Assembly (NCBI GenBank): GCA_029880625.1
Contig: JAOUOA010000218.1
Coordinates: forward strand, 1 to 5,727
Source of the DNA: Spirochaetia bacterium
GTDB taxonomy: Bacteria; Spirochaetota; Leptospiria; Leptospirales; Leptonemataceae
Direction of reading: 5' to 3'
Length of the DNA: 5,727 bases
The position numbers and the translations under genes are program-made. This document shows positions 1 to 4,852 of this stretch, in pieces. The notes under the pieces were generated by a model, which was not told the DNA's origin, searched no databases, and worked only from the letters and a program-made list of their open reading frames with translations. How positions within the stretch are numbered: position 1 is the first letter of the stretch; each line of letters begins with the position of its first letter.

Positions 1-202
1 ATTCAATATTGTAAGTGTTTACTGGGTAAAAATCATGGTGACGATAATTGGGTTTTAATTTTCCAATAACTTTATTGTTGATCACTACCGTTACAGGTTT
101 TTCTGAGTTGTTAAAAAAATAGAATATTTCTTTTTCATAGAGTGTTGGACTGCAGGTGACGGACAAAGTCAGAAATGCCGCAAGGATTGTGTATGATTTC
201 AT
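1..202 (-). CDS. Lipoprotein, N-terminal part (runs off left edge)
   Basis: An open frame on the minus strand begins with ATG at 202 and continues without a stop to the window edge, giving the first 67 residues of a longer protein. The start is well supported by AGGAGA (209-214), 6 bases upstream. The N-terminus is a short export signal: MKSYTILAAFLTLSVTC, with a lysine, a hydrophobic stretch and a cysteine at residue 17 followed by S-P. The lipobox (S-V-T-C) is loose, as in spirochaetes or some other diderms, so lipid attachment at C17 is inferred. After the signal the chain is rich in beta-forming residues (about residues 35-50), with a basic-aromatic patch (NYRHHDFYP) at 52-60. I do not recognise the family. 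The protein would be anchored in the envelope, facing the periplasm or surface. The missing C-terminus prevents any functional call. Confidence 0.72.
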   Translation of the reverse strand, partial: MKSYTILAAFLTLSVTCSPTLYEKEIFYFFNNSEKPVTVVINNKVIGKLKPNYRHHDFYPVNTYNIE

Positions 203-208
203 TGATGT

Positions 209-214
209 TCTCCT
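209..214 (-). promoter_or_regulatory. Shine-Dalgarno of the left-edge lipoprotein
   Basis: AGGAGA on the minus strand lies 6 bases before the ATG at 202. It is one of the strongest ribosome binding sites in the window and fixes the start of the left-edge lipoprotein. Confidence 0.7.
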
Positions 215-267
215 GAATTACAGTTTGTGATTTTTTAAATATTGCAATTGATGATTTATAACTGTCA

Positions 268-363
268 TTATTTTTTTAATTCCCGCTTTAGCATAAATTC
301 ATTTGGCAGCAGAAAATAAAAATCGTTTTGTATTGGGGATGAATCTTCTCGAATTTCAATCCA
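268..363 (-). pseudogene. Possible C-terminal remnant of a lost gene
   Basis: In the gap between the two leftmost minus-strand genes, one minus-strand frame reads 31 sense codons (363 down to 271) and then TAA at 268-270. It begins right after an in-frame TAG (364-366) and has no usable start except an internal ATG eight codons before the end. The peptide (WIEIREDSSPIQ, then NDFYFLLPNEFMLKRELKK) has the charge and aromatic balance of real protein. It looks like the tail of a decayed gene rather than spacer. A neighbouring frame just upstream (AEFYIIVD) could be its continuation across a frameshift. An open frame of this length can arise by chance, so this is tentative. Confidence 0.27.
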
Positions 364-385
364 CTATAATATAGAATTCGGCTAT

Positions 386-931
386 TTATATTTTACTCTT
401 CCTGCAGAGACTGCACTGGCATTGATTTATTTTTTTAACTCTGTCAATTTCTTTTTTTGCGTCAGGATCAAGATCGTTAATGCTGATGGCGCCGTCTATG
501 CATCCAACTTCATCTTCATCAGGATATACCAGATAAACCTCATCATCAAAATATGCTAAAATGGTATTATCCATTTCATTTTCCAGTTCGCTGAAATCCA
601 GTGTAAAGGAATGGGGTTTGAAGAGTTTCTCTAACTTTTTTCTTTCGGCAAGGATTGCAGTTCGAAACCAGTGGTACCCTGCAGCTTCACCCACGACGTC
701 GTAGTCATTGAAATAAAACGGGAGTTTGCCGTCAGTTGGTTCATTGTCAATCCATTCAATCAGTTCTTCTATGCCCTCGAGAAGTCCCTGTTCTTCTTCC
801 TTTTTTAATTTTGACTCAAGCCAATCTTGAATGATTTCAAGCGCAGAAGACCATAGATCTGCCCATGTTTCCTCGTCAAGTTCCTCTTCTTTTGTTGAGC
901 TGAATTGAATTTCAAAGCCAGTTGAACCCAT
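386..931 (-). CDS. Acidic hypothetical protein, 181 aa
   Basis: A 181-residue soluble protein without signal peptide or membrane segment. I do not recognise the family. The N-terminal third is strongly acidic and predicted helical (residues 13-62, with many E, D and W), like the surface of proteins that neutralise basic nuclease-type toxins. The middle (70-105) is aromatic and mixed, including FYFNDYD and GYHWFR. A second acidic region lies at 112-157. The C-terminus is basic and ends with three closely spaced cysteines (C171, C173, C176), perhaps a metal site or disulphide. The ATG at 931 has no clear SD, so the start is uncertain. The gene is divergent from the one at 1010. An immunity-like role is suggested only by acidity and context. 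Confidence 0.75.
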   Translation of the reverse strand: MGSTGFEIQFSSTKEEELDEETWADLWSSALEIIQDWLESKLKKEEEQGLLEGIEELIEWIDNEPTDGKLPFYFNDYDVVGEAAGYHWFRTAILAERKKLEKLFKPHSFTLDFSELENEMDNTILAYFDDEVYLVYPDEDEVGCIDGAISINDLDPDAKKEIDRVKKINQCQCSLCRKSKI

Positions 932-1009
932 ATGGTGAAATGTCTGTAGAATAATGGCATTGTCAATATAAAAAGATTGAAAAAGTAATAGGATTCAATG
1001 AGATGATGC
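932..1009. promoter_or_regulatory. Divergent intergenic promoter region
   Basis: This 78-base AT-rich gap separates two divergent genes and must hold both promoters unless they lie inside genes. Position 961-966 gives a perfect TTGACA on the minus strand. The overlapping 960-965 reads TTGTCA on the plus strand, so one small palindrome (ATTG-T-CAAT) could serve as a -35 in both directions. No good -10 lies at the right distance on either strand (minus ACATTT, plus AGTAAT), so the elements are tentative. Confidence 0.3.
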
Positions 1010-1444
1010 ATGGCTTTTCCCAAACCCAGGAAACTGGTTGTCGATCAGATTGCTTACAACTGGACATGCAGCCAGGAACTTTTAGTCGATAGGAATTTGC
1101 CTGCCGGAGAAGACCATCTGTATTCTGAATCAAGACTTTATGTCGAAACCCGTGCAGATAATTCTATTTTCATAGAGGCAGTTTTTGATTCACGTCCGCT
1201 GTACGGTTATGGGTATCGGATAAAATATTTCGACTATCTGGCAATTACTCCAGCAGTCGTTTCTGCTGTCATACGTTATGTTCAGGCAGCAGAGTCTGGA
1301 AAACAAACAGAGAATATTATTTTCACTATAAAGAATGGGCGAAAAAGAATTTCTGTTCAAAATGCTTCACTTGTATTTAATGAGGAACTTCGCGAGGCTC
1401 TGAAAAAAGGCTCGAAATGGGGGCCGCCTCCTGAATTATCTTGA
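1010..1444 (+). CDS. Conserved hypothetical protein, 144 aa
   Basis: A 144-residue cytosolic protein with no signal or membrane segment. It opens with a basic stretch and a beta strand (RKLVVDQIAYNW, residues 7-18). A two-strand region (SRLYVETRADNSIFIEAVF, 41-59), an aromatic glycine turn (YGYGYRIKY, 65-73) and a helix beginning ITPAVVSAVIRYVQAA (79-94) follow. It ends in GPPPELS. An N-terminal 'RK-V-V-DG--Y-W' strand and a helix starting 'ITP--V---I' recall a family of uncharacterised proteins from many bacteria; this is memory, not a search. The first usable in-frame ATG is 1010, since the earlier in-frame ATG at 998 meets a stop two codons later. The likely SD (AGGA, 990-993) is 16 bases away, which is unusually far. 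The lipoprotein gene follows within 60 bases, probably on the same transcript. Confidence 0.75.
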   Translation: MAFPKPRKLVVDQIAYNWTCSQELLVDRNLPAGEDHLYSESRLYVETRADNSIFIEAVFDSRPLYGYGYRIKYFDYLAITPAVVSAVIRYVQAAESGKQTENIIFTIKNGRKRISVQNASLVFNEELREALKKGSKWGPPPELS

Positions 1445-1491
1445 CGAATAAATGAACGGAATTTATTCATTTACAGGCACTGAAGTGTTTC

Positions 1492-1496
1492 AGGGG
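1492..1496 (+). promoter_or_regulatory. Shine-Dalgarno deciding the TTG start
   Basis: AGGGG lies 6 bases before the TTG at 1503. The in-frame ATG at 1452 lacks an SD, so this site favours the TTG as the true start of the lipoprotein gene. Confidence 0.65.
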
Positions 1497-1502
1497 TATA
1501 TT

Positions 1503-1916
1503 TTGAAAATTTTTCATGTAAATATTATTTATTTTGTCTTTTTATGGTCAGCAGCATCCTGCAGCGGCGTCAGGGATGTTAAGGGTCCTGCAATGATGAA
1601 ATCGCCATCAGAAAAATATTTTATAAGCACGACTATTAATTCAGATAAAAATGACAGAATACATTACTTATGCGTGATTCTTCATCTGTATGACAGTGAA
1701 AATCAAGAAATCGATACGTTTCAAACAGCTGCTTCAGACAGGATGAAGTGGGCCTCCGGCTGGATGAAAGAAACGGATGTGCTTGTTCTTTACAGCAGCG
1801 ATGTCGGAACAAGCGCCTGGAAAATAAAAGACAATAAAATGGTTGTTCTGGAAACGCTTGATGATGACATGCGGAATAGAGGCAGCGAATTAAACCGGAA
1901 TAAATATGAGAAATGA
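1503..1916 (+). CDS. Small lipoprotein, 137 aa, TTG start
   Basis: The frame is open from an ATG at 1452, but translation most likely begins at TTG 1503. AGGGG sits 6 bases upstream, and only this start places the hydrophobic signal at the N-terminus: MKIFHVNIIYFVFLWSAASC, with the lipobox A-A-S-C at C20. The mature part has the segment YFISTTINSDKND (39-51), a beta region (IHYLCVILHLYD, 53-64) and a conserved-looking core, ASDRMKWASGW (77-87) then LYSSDVGTSAWKI (96-108). I recall the pattern ASD-MKWA-GW followed by SSD-GT-AW from a family of small lipoproteins of unknown function in Gram-negative bacteria, not checked here. It would be exported and lipid-anchored. The C-terminal tail is charged and ends in NRNKYEK. 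Its last codons overlap a possible 27-codon frame. Confidence 0.78.
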   Translation: MKIFHVNIIYFVFLWSAASCSGVRDVKGPAMMKSPSEKYFISTTINSDKNDRIHYLCVILHLYDSENQEIDTFQTAASDRMKWASGWMKETDVLVLYSSDVGTSAWKIKDNKMVVLETLDDDMRNRGSELNRNKYEK

Positions 1917-1989
1917 AATTCTGGTTTGGGAAATGATCATAATTTTCCTTCTTCTCTGTGTTTATGTTTTAATTAATATTTTAAATTAA
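1906..1989 (+). CDS. Possible 27-aa single-span membrane peptide
   Basis: An ATG at 1906 inside the 3' end of the lipoprotein gene opens a 27-codon frame ending in TAA at 1987-1989. It overlaps the upstream gene by 11 bases. The peptide begins MRNEILVWE and continues with a hydrophobic run (MIIIFLLLCVYVLINIL, residues 10-26), enough for one transmembrane helix. A weak SD-like GGAA (1897-1900) lies 5 bases before the ATG. The SD of the next gene (AAGGA, 1988-1992) overlaps its stop codon, which fits translational coupling to the exonuclease start at 2000. Against it: AT-rich spacer often encodes hydrophobic residues by chance, and no homologue is known to me. Confidence 0.33.
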   Translation: MRNEILVWEMIIIFLLLCVYVLINILN

Positions 1990-1999
1990 GGAAATTGTA

Positions 2000-2521
2000 A
2001 TGGCAGTTATTATGGTTGATGTGGAAAGCGACGGTCCCATACCGGGGGATTATTCCATGATCAGTTTCGGAGCAGTCATCGTCGATGATGCTCTGGATAA
2101 AACGTTTTACGGAAAATTAAAACCCATCAGCGGAAACTGGATTCCGGATGCGTTGAAAGTTTCAGGATACAGCCGGGAAGAGACTCTGAGGTTTGAGGAA
2201 GCCGCAACCGTCATGGCGGAATTCCAAAAGTGGATAAATAACAATTCAAAATCCAGACCGCTTTTTTTCAGCGATAACAACGGATTTGACTGGCAGTTTA
2301 TCAACTGGTATTTTATCCACTTTCTCAAAGAAAATCCTTTCGGCTTCAGCAGTACAAATCTTGGTTCGCTTTACAAGGGTATAGAAAAAGATATGTTTAA
2401 GAATTTCAAGCATCTTCGAAAAACAAAACATACGCACAATCCTGTAGATGATGCCATGGGGAATGCGGAAGCCCTGCTTTATATGAAAAATAAACTGGGA
2501 TTGAAAATAAGTCTGAAATAG
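2000..2521 (+). CDS. DEDDh-type 3'-5' exonuclease (DnaQ/RNase T-like fold)
   Basis: A 173-residue cytosolic nuclease predicted to remove nucleotides from 3' ends by two-metal-ion catalysis. The DEDDh signature is complete. Exo I is D7-V-E9 in the first strand (IMVDVESDGP). Exo II is D97 in NNGFDWQF. Exo III is H146-x4-D151 in HTHNPVDDAMGNAEAL, with an alanine-rich closing helix. Size and motif spacing fit compact one-domain exonucleases such as Rv2179c-like or RNase T-type enzymes rather than the polymerase III epsilon subunit. Whether RNA or DNA is the substrate cannot be read from sequence. The start is well set by AAGGA (1988-1992), 7 bases before the ATG. A hairpin follows the stop by 6 bases, and the frame stays open for about 50 codons beyond TAG. 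Its cellular target in this cluster is unknown. Confidence 0.88.
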   Translation: MAVIMVDVESDGPIPGDYSMISFGAVIVDDALDKTFYGKLKPISGNWIPDALKVSGYSREETLRFEEAATVMAEFQKWINNNSKSRPLFFSDNNGFDWQFINWYFIHFLKENPFGFSSTNLGSLYKGIEKDMFKNFKHLRKTKHTHNPVDDAMGNAEALLYMKNKLGLKISLK

Positions 2522-2527
2522 ATACGC

Positions 2528-2552
2528 CAGACAATTCTCAAAACATTGTCTG
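2528..2552 (+). repeat. Perfect 8-bp inverted repeat after the exonuclease gene
   Basis: CAGACAAT (2528-2535) and ATTGTCTG (2545-2552) are perfect reverse complements with a 9-base loop, starting 6 bases after the exonuclease stop. No T-run follows, so it is not a standard intrinsic terminator. It could protect the 3' end of the mRNA, weakly slow transcription, or be a protein-binding site. Confidence 0.45.
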
Positions 2553-2690
2553 CAAGAGGAGAGTTCTGCGGTGTCAAAAGGAATAGTGAGCATAATATAA
2601 GGATGCTTTCACCGCATTTTCCCGGAATGAAATTTTCTCAGGATATCGGCGTTTCGGATGATCCACAGCAGGATTGATTTTTATAATAAA
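2553..2690. other. Intergenic stretch, no convincing gene
   Basis: Between the exonuclease and the DUF6714-like gene there is no start-to-stop gene I would defend. The exonuclease frame stays open past its TAG to a TGA at 2675-2677. A minus-strand frame of about 40 codons across the same bases also reads like protein but has no start. One of the two may be a gene remnant. A TATAAT occurs at 2682-2687, but it sits too close to the downstream start to be a normal -10 and lacks a -35. Confidence 0.4.
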
Positions 2691-2701
2691 AGGTTTTATT
2701 C

Positions 2702-3220
2702 ATGGATAAGCATTTAGAAAAAAGAAAGAAGCTGATCGATGAAATTATAAAAGCGTTCGATGGAGTAGAGCAGCCTGCGCAGATTACCCTGCATGTTGCA
2801 GAAGCCCATGATCTATATGACTATGACAACGATGCTGAGCATAGAAAAAAAGATTTTATCGGACTGTGGCAGGGAGTGCCAAGCAGTCATATTAAAGCCT
2901 GTCAGAGTGCTCTGAGTTATGTCGATAGAGTCGGAATGCGTTATTACCTGCCTGCATATATGGTCTGGTATCTAAAGAATTGGGGAAACACTGAAGAAGT
3001 TCGATCTGATCAGGTGTTGTACGAGCTGGATAATAATCCCGGTGATGAAAGTTTAGAACAATACCATAAAGAGCGTTTTTCATTATTTGATAAACAGCAA
3101 TTAAGGGCCAGTGCTCTATTTGTTCAGTATTGCGCAGAGGATCCTACTGAGTTTTCTGATGCAGATTTCGCAAAAGTCAAATTGGAACGCTATTGGTGCA
3201 GGTTTCTAAATGCTGAATAA
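2702..3220 (+). CDS. DUF6714-like protein, 172 aa
   Basis: A 172-residue soluble, helical protein. It resembles DUF6714, a family of unknown function. An N-terminal helix (LEKRKKLIDEIIKAFDGV, 5-22) precedes a variable acidic stretch (35-50). The conserved-looking element F-x3-W-x2-VP (F52, W56, V59-P60) comes next, then the hallmark R-Y-Y-L-P-A-Y-M (80-87) ending a helix after ALSYVDRVGM. A second element, ERFSLFDKQQLRASALFVQYC (124-144), matches the family's 'RF--F---Q--A---F--Y' helix. The C-terminal helix carries the aromatic pair Y164-W165. The assignment rests on remembered motifs. The start is supported by AAAGG (2689-2693), 8 bases before the ATG. Such genes often occur among small immunity-type genes, as here, but no activity is known to me. 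Confidence 0.82.
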   Translation: MDKHLEKRKKLIDEIIKAFDGVEQPAQITLHVAEAHDLYDYDNDAEHRKKDFIGLWQGVPSSHIKACQSALSYVDRVGMRYYLPAYMVWYLKNWGNTEEVRSDQVLYELDNNPGDESLEQYHKERFSLFDKQQLRASALFVQYCAEDPTEFSDADFAKVKLERYWCRFLNAE

Positions 3221-3304
3221 ATAGAGCATGGGTTCATAATCATCCAGCTGCACCTCTGCCATAAACGGTGAATCAATCATGTCGCCGTCTTCGGTATAAA
3301 TTAA
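3206..3304 (-). pseudogene. Antisense C-terminal gene fragment
   Basis: On the minus strand, the frame ending in TAG at 3206-3208 reads back through the gap to at least 3304. It gives a peptide of strikingly protein-like composition: LIYTEDGDMIDSPFMAE (positions 3304-3254), then VQLDDYEPMLYLFSI. It overlaps the 3' end of the DUF6714-like gene convergently by 15 bases. The frame stays open to a stop at 3326-3328, with no start codon that would yield a whole gene. It therefore looks like the last 30 or so codons of a lost gene whose 5' part was replaced. I do not recognise its family. Confidence 0.38.
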
Positions 3305-3355
3305 CTTGCAAAATAGCAGGATAAATCAAGTTTAATATTTTAAATCAAAAATAAT

Positions 3356-3381
3356 GTGGAGGGTATCTGGCAGGGACTGTG
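3356..3381 (+). pseudogene. Out-of-frame 5' remnant of the truncated DUF6939-like gene
   Basis: Read from 3356, the codons GTG GAG GGT ATC TGG CAG GGA CTG give VEGIWQGL, followed at once by TGA. After removing two bases (TG, 3380-3381), the frame continues into KVFETTGIDL of the next feature. I recall full-length relatives carrying V-E-G-I-W-Q-G-L-K-V-F in one frame, so this piece is probably the upstream continuation, cut off by a two-base gain or one-base loss. A stop at 3341-3343 in the same frame shows that the N-terminal part is missing. Confidence 0.5.
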
Positions 3382-3732
3382 AAGGTATTTGAAACTACTG
3401 GTATCGATTTAACCCGTTTTGATGTGGATTCCATGAAGGGTCTCAAGCGGACTGTTCGAAAGTTCGGGCAGGTGCTGGGTCATCAGGCAGGAGTGGAAAG
3501 CGGGAAGCTTCTTTCTTACGGCGATGCACGTCAGATGATTTATCTTCCTGCTTATCAATGGGTGCTTGAAAATAAATTATCTGAATTAATAACGGAACTG
3601 AAACATAAAGCACGTGATCAAAAAATTCTTCTTTTGGATTACGAAACAAATACAGATATCGGGGATTTAAGCAGACCGCTTTCCCATGCGGGGCTGGTTA
3701 AAATATATATTGAACAGGGGAAATTGTCATGA
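3379..3732 (+). CDS. DUF6939-like protein, 5'-truncated (117 aa)
   Basis: The longest open reading frame starts at GTG 3379 and encodes 117 residues. It lacks a usable SD: AGGGA is 2 bases away and GGAGGG is 15. The chain starts inside a fold with KVFETTGIDLTRF (2-14). It then has a basic strand-helix segment, LKRTVRKFGQVLGH (22-35), followed by YGDARQMIYLPAYQWVLENK (47-66), LLLDYETNTD (84-93) and LSHAGLVKIYI (101-111). These motifs resemble my memory of DUF6939 proteins, which are longer at the N-terminus. With the out-of-frame remnant at 3356, the gene looks truncated and frameshifted and may be non-functional. It ends in an ATGA overlap with the SUKH gene, so it may now serve mainly to couple translation. 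The function of the family is unknown to me. Confidence 0.62.
   Translation: MKVFETTGIDLTRFDVDSMKGLKRTVRKFGQVLGHQAGVESGKLLSYGDARQMIYLPAYQWVLENKLSELITELKHKARDQKILLLDYETNTDIGDLSRPLSHAGLVKIYIEQGKLS
3716..3721 (+). promoter_or_regulatory. Shine-Dalgarno of the SUKH gene
   Basis: AGGGGA lies 7 bases before the ATG at 3729, inside the end of the upstream gene. The SUKH gene can therefore be translated even if the upstream frame is broken. Confidence 0.6.
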
Positions 3733-4307
3733 ACATAAAAGATGTGTTAGATGAACTGCTTTCCAAAAAAATCTTTGAGAAAAAACCGGCCTGGGTTGAA
3801 GAAGGGGCGGTCGCCAAAATGGAAGAGGCTGTAAAGGCCTACTACGCGGATTTTTTCGGGAAAGAAACAGCTGAAAAAAATTGGGCTCTACCGGTTGATT
3901 ACGCTGAATATCTGCATTCCTTTACCGGGCTTATCAAGGATAAAGAAAATCTGAATAAAGATATTTACGATTCGTCTGGAACAAGTGATGCAACAACTCA
4001 GCCCTGGTGGAAATATGAAATGTCTGAGCTTAAAAAAAGATGTAAAACCGGGGAATTCTTCCGGAATGATACCATGTGGCTGAGCATAGGGTGGTGGGGA
4101 GATAAACATGAGATTTTCTTATGCTGTGATAAAATGCATGAAAATTTCGGCAAGGTTTTTGACTGTCATGACGGAACACCCTGGAATGGTGATGACGACT
4201 CCTACATCGATGAATATGATTCATTTACAGAATTTCTGATAGAAAATTTGGAAGACGAAGAAGAGGATGAGTGGGATGGGGAGATTAGCGGAAGTCGTTT
4301 GATTTAG
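3729..4307 (+). CDS. SMI1/KNR4 (SUKH) family protein, 192 aa
   Basis: A 192-residue cytosolic protein of the SUKH superfamily, many members of which are immunity proteins that bind and neutralise toxin domains delivered by neighbouring cells. An N-terminal helical segment (1-45) precedes the family core. The core comprises LPVDYAEYLHSFTG (54-67, the 'LP-dY--fl---nG' helix), MWLSIGWWGDKHEIFLCCD (116-134, the 'i-iG--gg---f-ld' strand pair), GKVFDCHDGTPW (141-152) and the terminal helix SFTEFLIENL (165-174). An insert at 70-100 separates the first helix from the strands. The tail (174-185) is almost all acidic, suiting a basic nuclease partner, though that is inference. The gene overlaps the upstream frame by ATGA and has its own good SD. 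No cognate toxin lies in the window. Confidence 0.85.
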   Translation: MNIKDVLDELLSKKIFEKKPAWVEEGAVAKMEEAVKAYYADFFGKETAEKNWALPVDYAEYLHSFTGLIKDKENLNKDIYDSSGTSDATTQPWWKYEMSELKKRCKTGEFFRNDTMWLSIGWWGDKHEIFLCCDKMHENFGKVFDCHDGTPWNGDDDSYIDEYDSFTEFLIENLEDEEEDEWDGEISGSRLI

Positions 4308-4334
4308 TGAAAGCAGCAATATTGAAGTTTAAAT

Positions 4335-4823
4335 ATGTGCAGATACGCAAATAAAACTTATAAATCTCATTTTGCATGTTTTTCATGCCGTAAAGCATTC
4401 AAGAAAACCCCGCTGGAAGATTATGTTCGGGATAAAGGTCTTGAATCTGCTTATAAAAAGATTCTAAAAGCCTTTTACGCGGGTAATCAGTCTGCGGTTG
4501 AAAAGGAAGTCGGGATAAGCTATGCTCAGATAGAAAAGCAGTATTTAGAAGATGTTTCGCCTTGCCCGCAATGCGGAGAGCCTATGGCAGCCATGGGACT
4601 TGATTTTAAAGCTCCTAAAAATAACGATACAGAAGCCTGGGAGATTATTGCAGGATTGTACGAGGAAGGATTTGCATTTCAGGGATGTGGCTGTGATGTC
4701 GGCTATAAACCTCCTAAAAAACTTCATGAGCTGCCGGAATGGCTGTCCGAGCATGTTCGAAAAAGTAAAGGGGAAAAACTTCTGGAGTCAATTAACGCAA
4801 AAAATCTGCGAACTCGCCTTTGA
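4335..4823 (+). CDS. Zinc-ribbon-like conserved hypothetical, 162 aa
   Basis: A 162-residue soluble protein with cysteines arranged for metal binding: C15-x2-C18 (HFACFSCRK), C77-x2-C80 (CPQCGEPM) and C118-G-C120 (FQGCGCDVGY), plus C2 and H12. The first two pairs could form one zinc ribbon split by a helical insert (26-72). The motif MGLDFKAPK (87-95) and the opening CRYANKTYKSHFACF are typical of a widespread uncharacterised family often found among immunity-like genes; this is from memory. The C-terminal part (PPKKLHELPEWL, 126-137) is a proline-rich turn and helix. The gene begins 27 bases after the SUKH gene with only a weak GAAG (4324-4327) as SD, and is probably in the same operon. DNA, RNA or protein binding is possible; the sequence does not decide. 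Confidence 0.83.
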   Translation: MCRYANKTYKSHFACFSCRKAFKKTPLEDYVRDKGLESAYKKILKAFYAGNQSAVEKEVGISYAQIEKQYLEDVSPCPQCGEPMAAMGLDFKAPKNNDTEAWEIIAGLYEEGFAFQGCGCDVGYKPPKKLHELPEWLSEHVRKSKGEKLLESINAKNLRTRL

Positions 4824-4852
4824 GTTGTCGGCGATTTGTGCAGCATCTCATT

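Noticed and set aside
805..1023. 72-codon minus-strand open frame across the divergent promoter region
   Set aside because: Shifted shadow of the 181-residue gene with a phenylalanine-rich start, and it crosses both divergent starts.
2246..2593. 115-codon minus-strand open frame across the exonuclease gene
   Set aside because: It lies mostly antisense to the exonuclease with its complete catalytic motifs; cysteine-rich, hydrophobic shadow composition.
2682..2687. TATAAT as a -10 box for the DUF6714-like gene
   Set aside because: No -35-like hexamer at 16-18 bases upstream. The transcript would start at or after the SD, leaving it unusable.
4811..4826. AACTC/GAGTT hairpin at the end of the zinc-ribbon gene as a terminator
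   Set aside because: Only a 5-bp stem, placed within and just after the stop codon, with no T-run on either strand.
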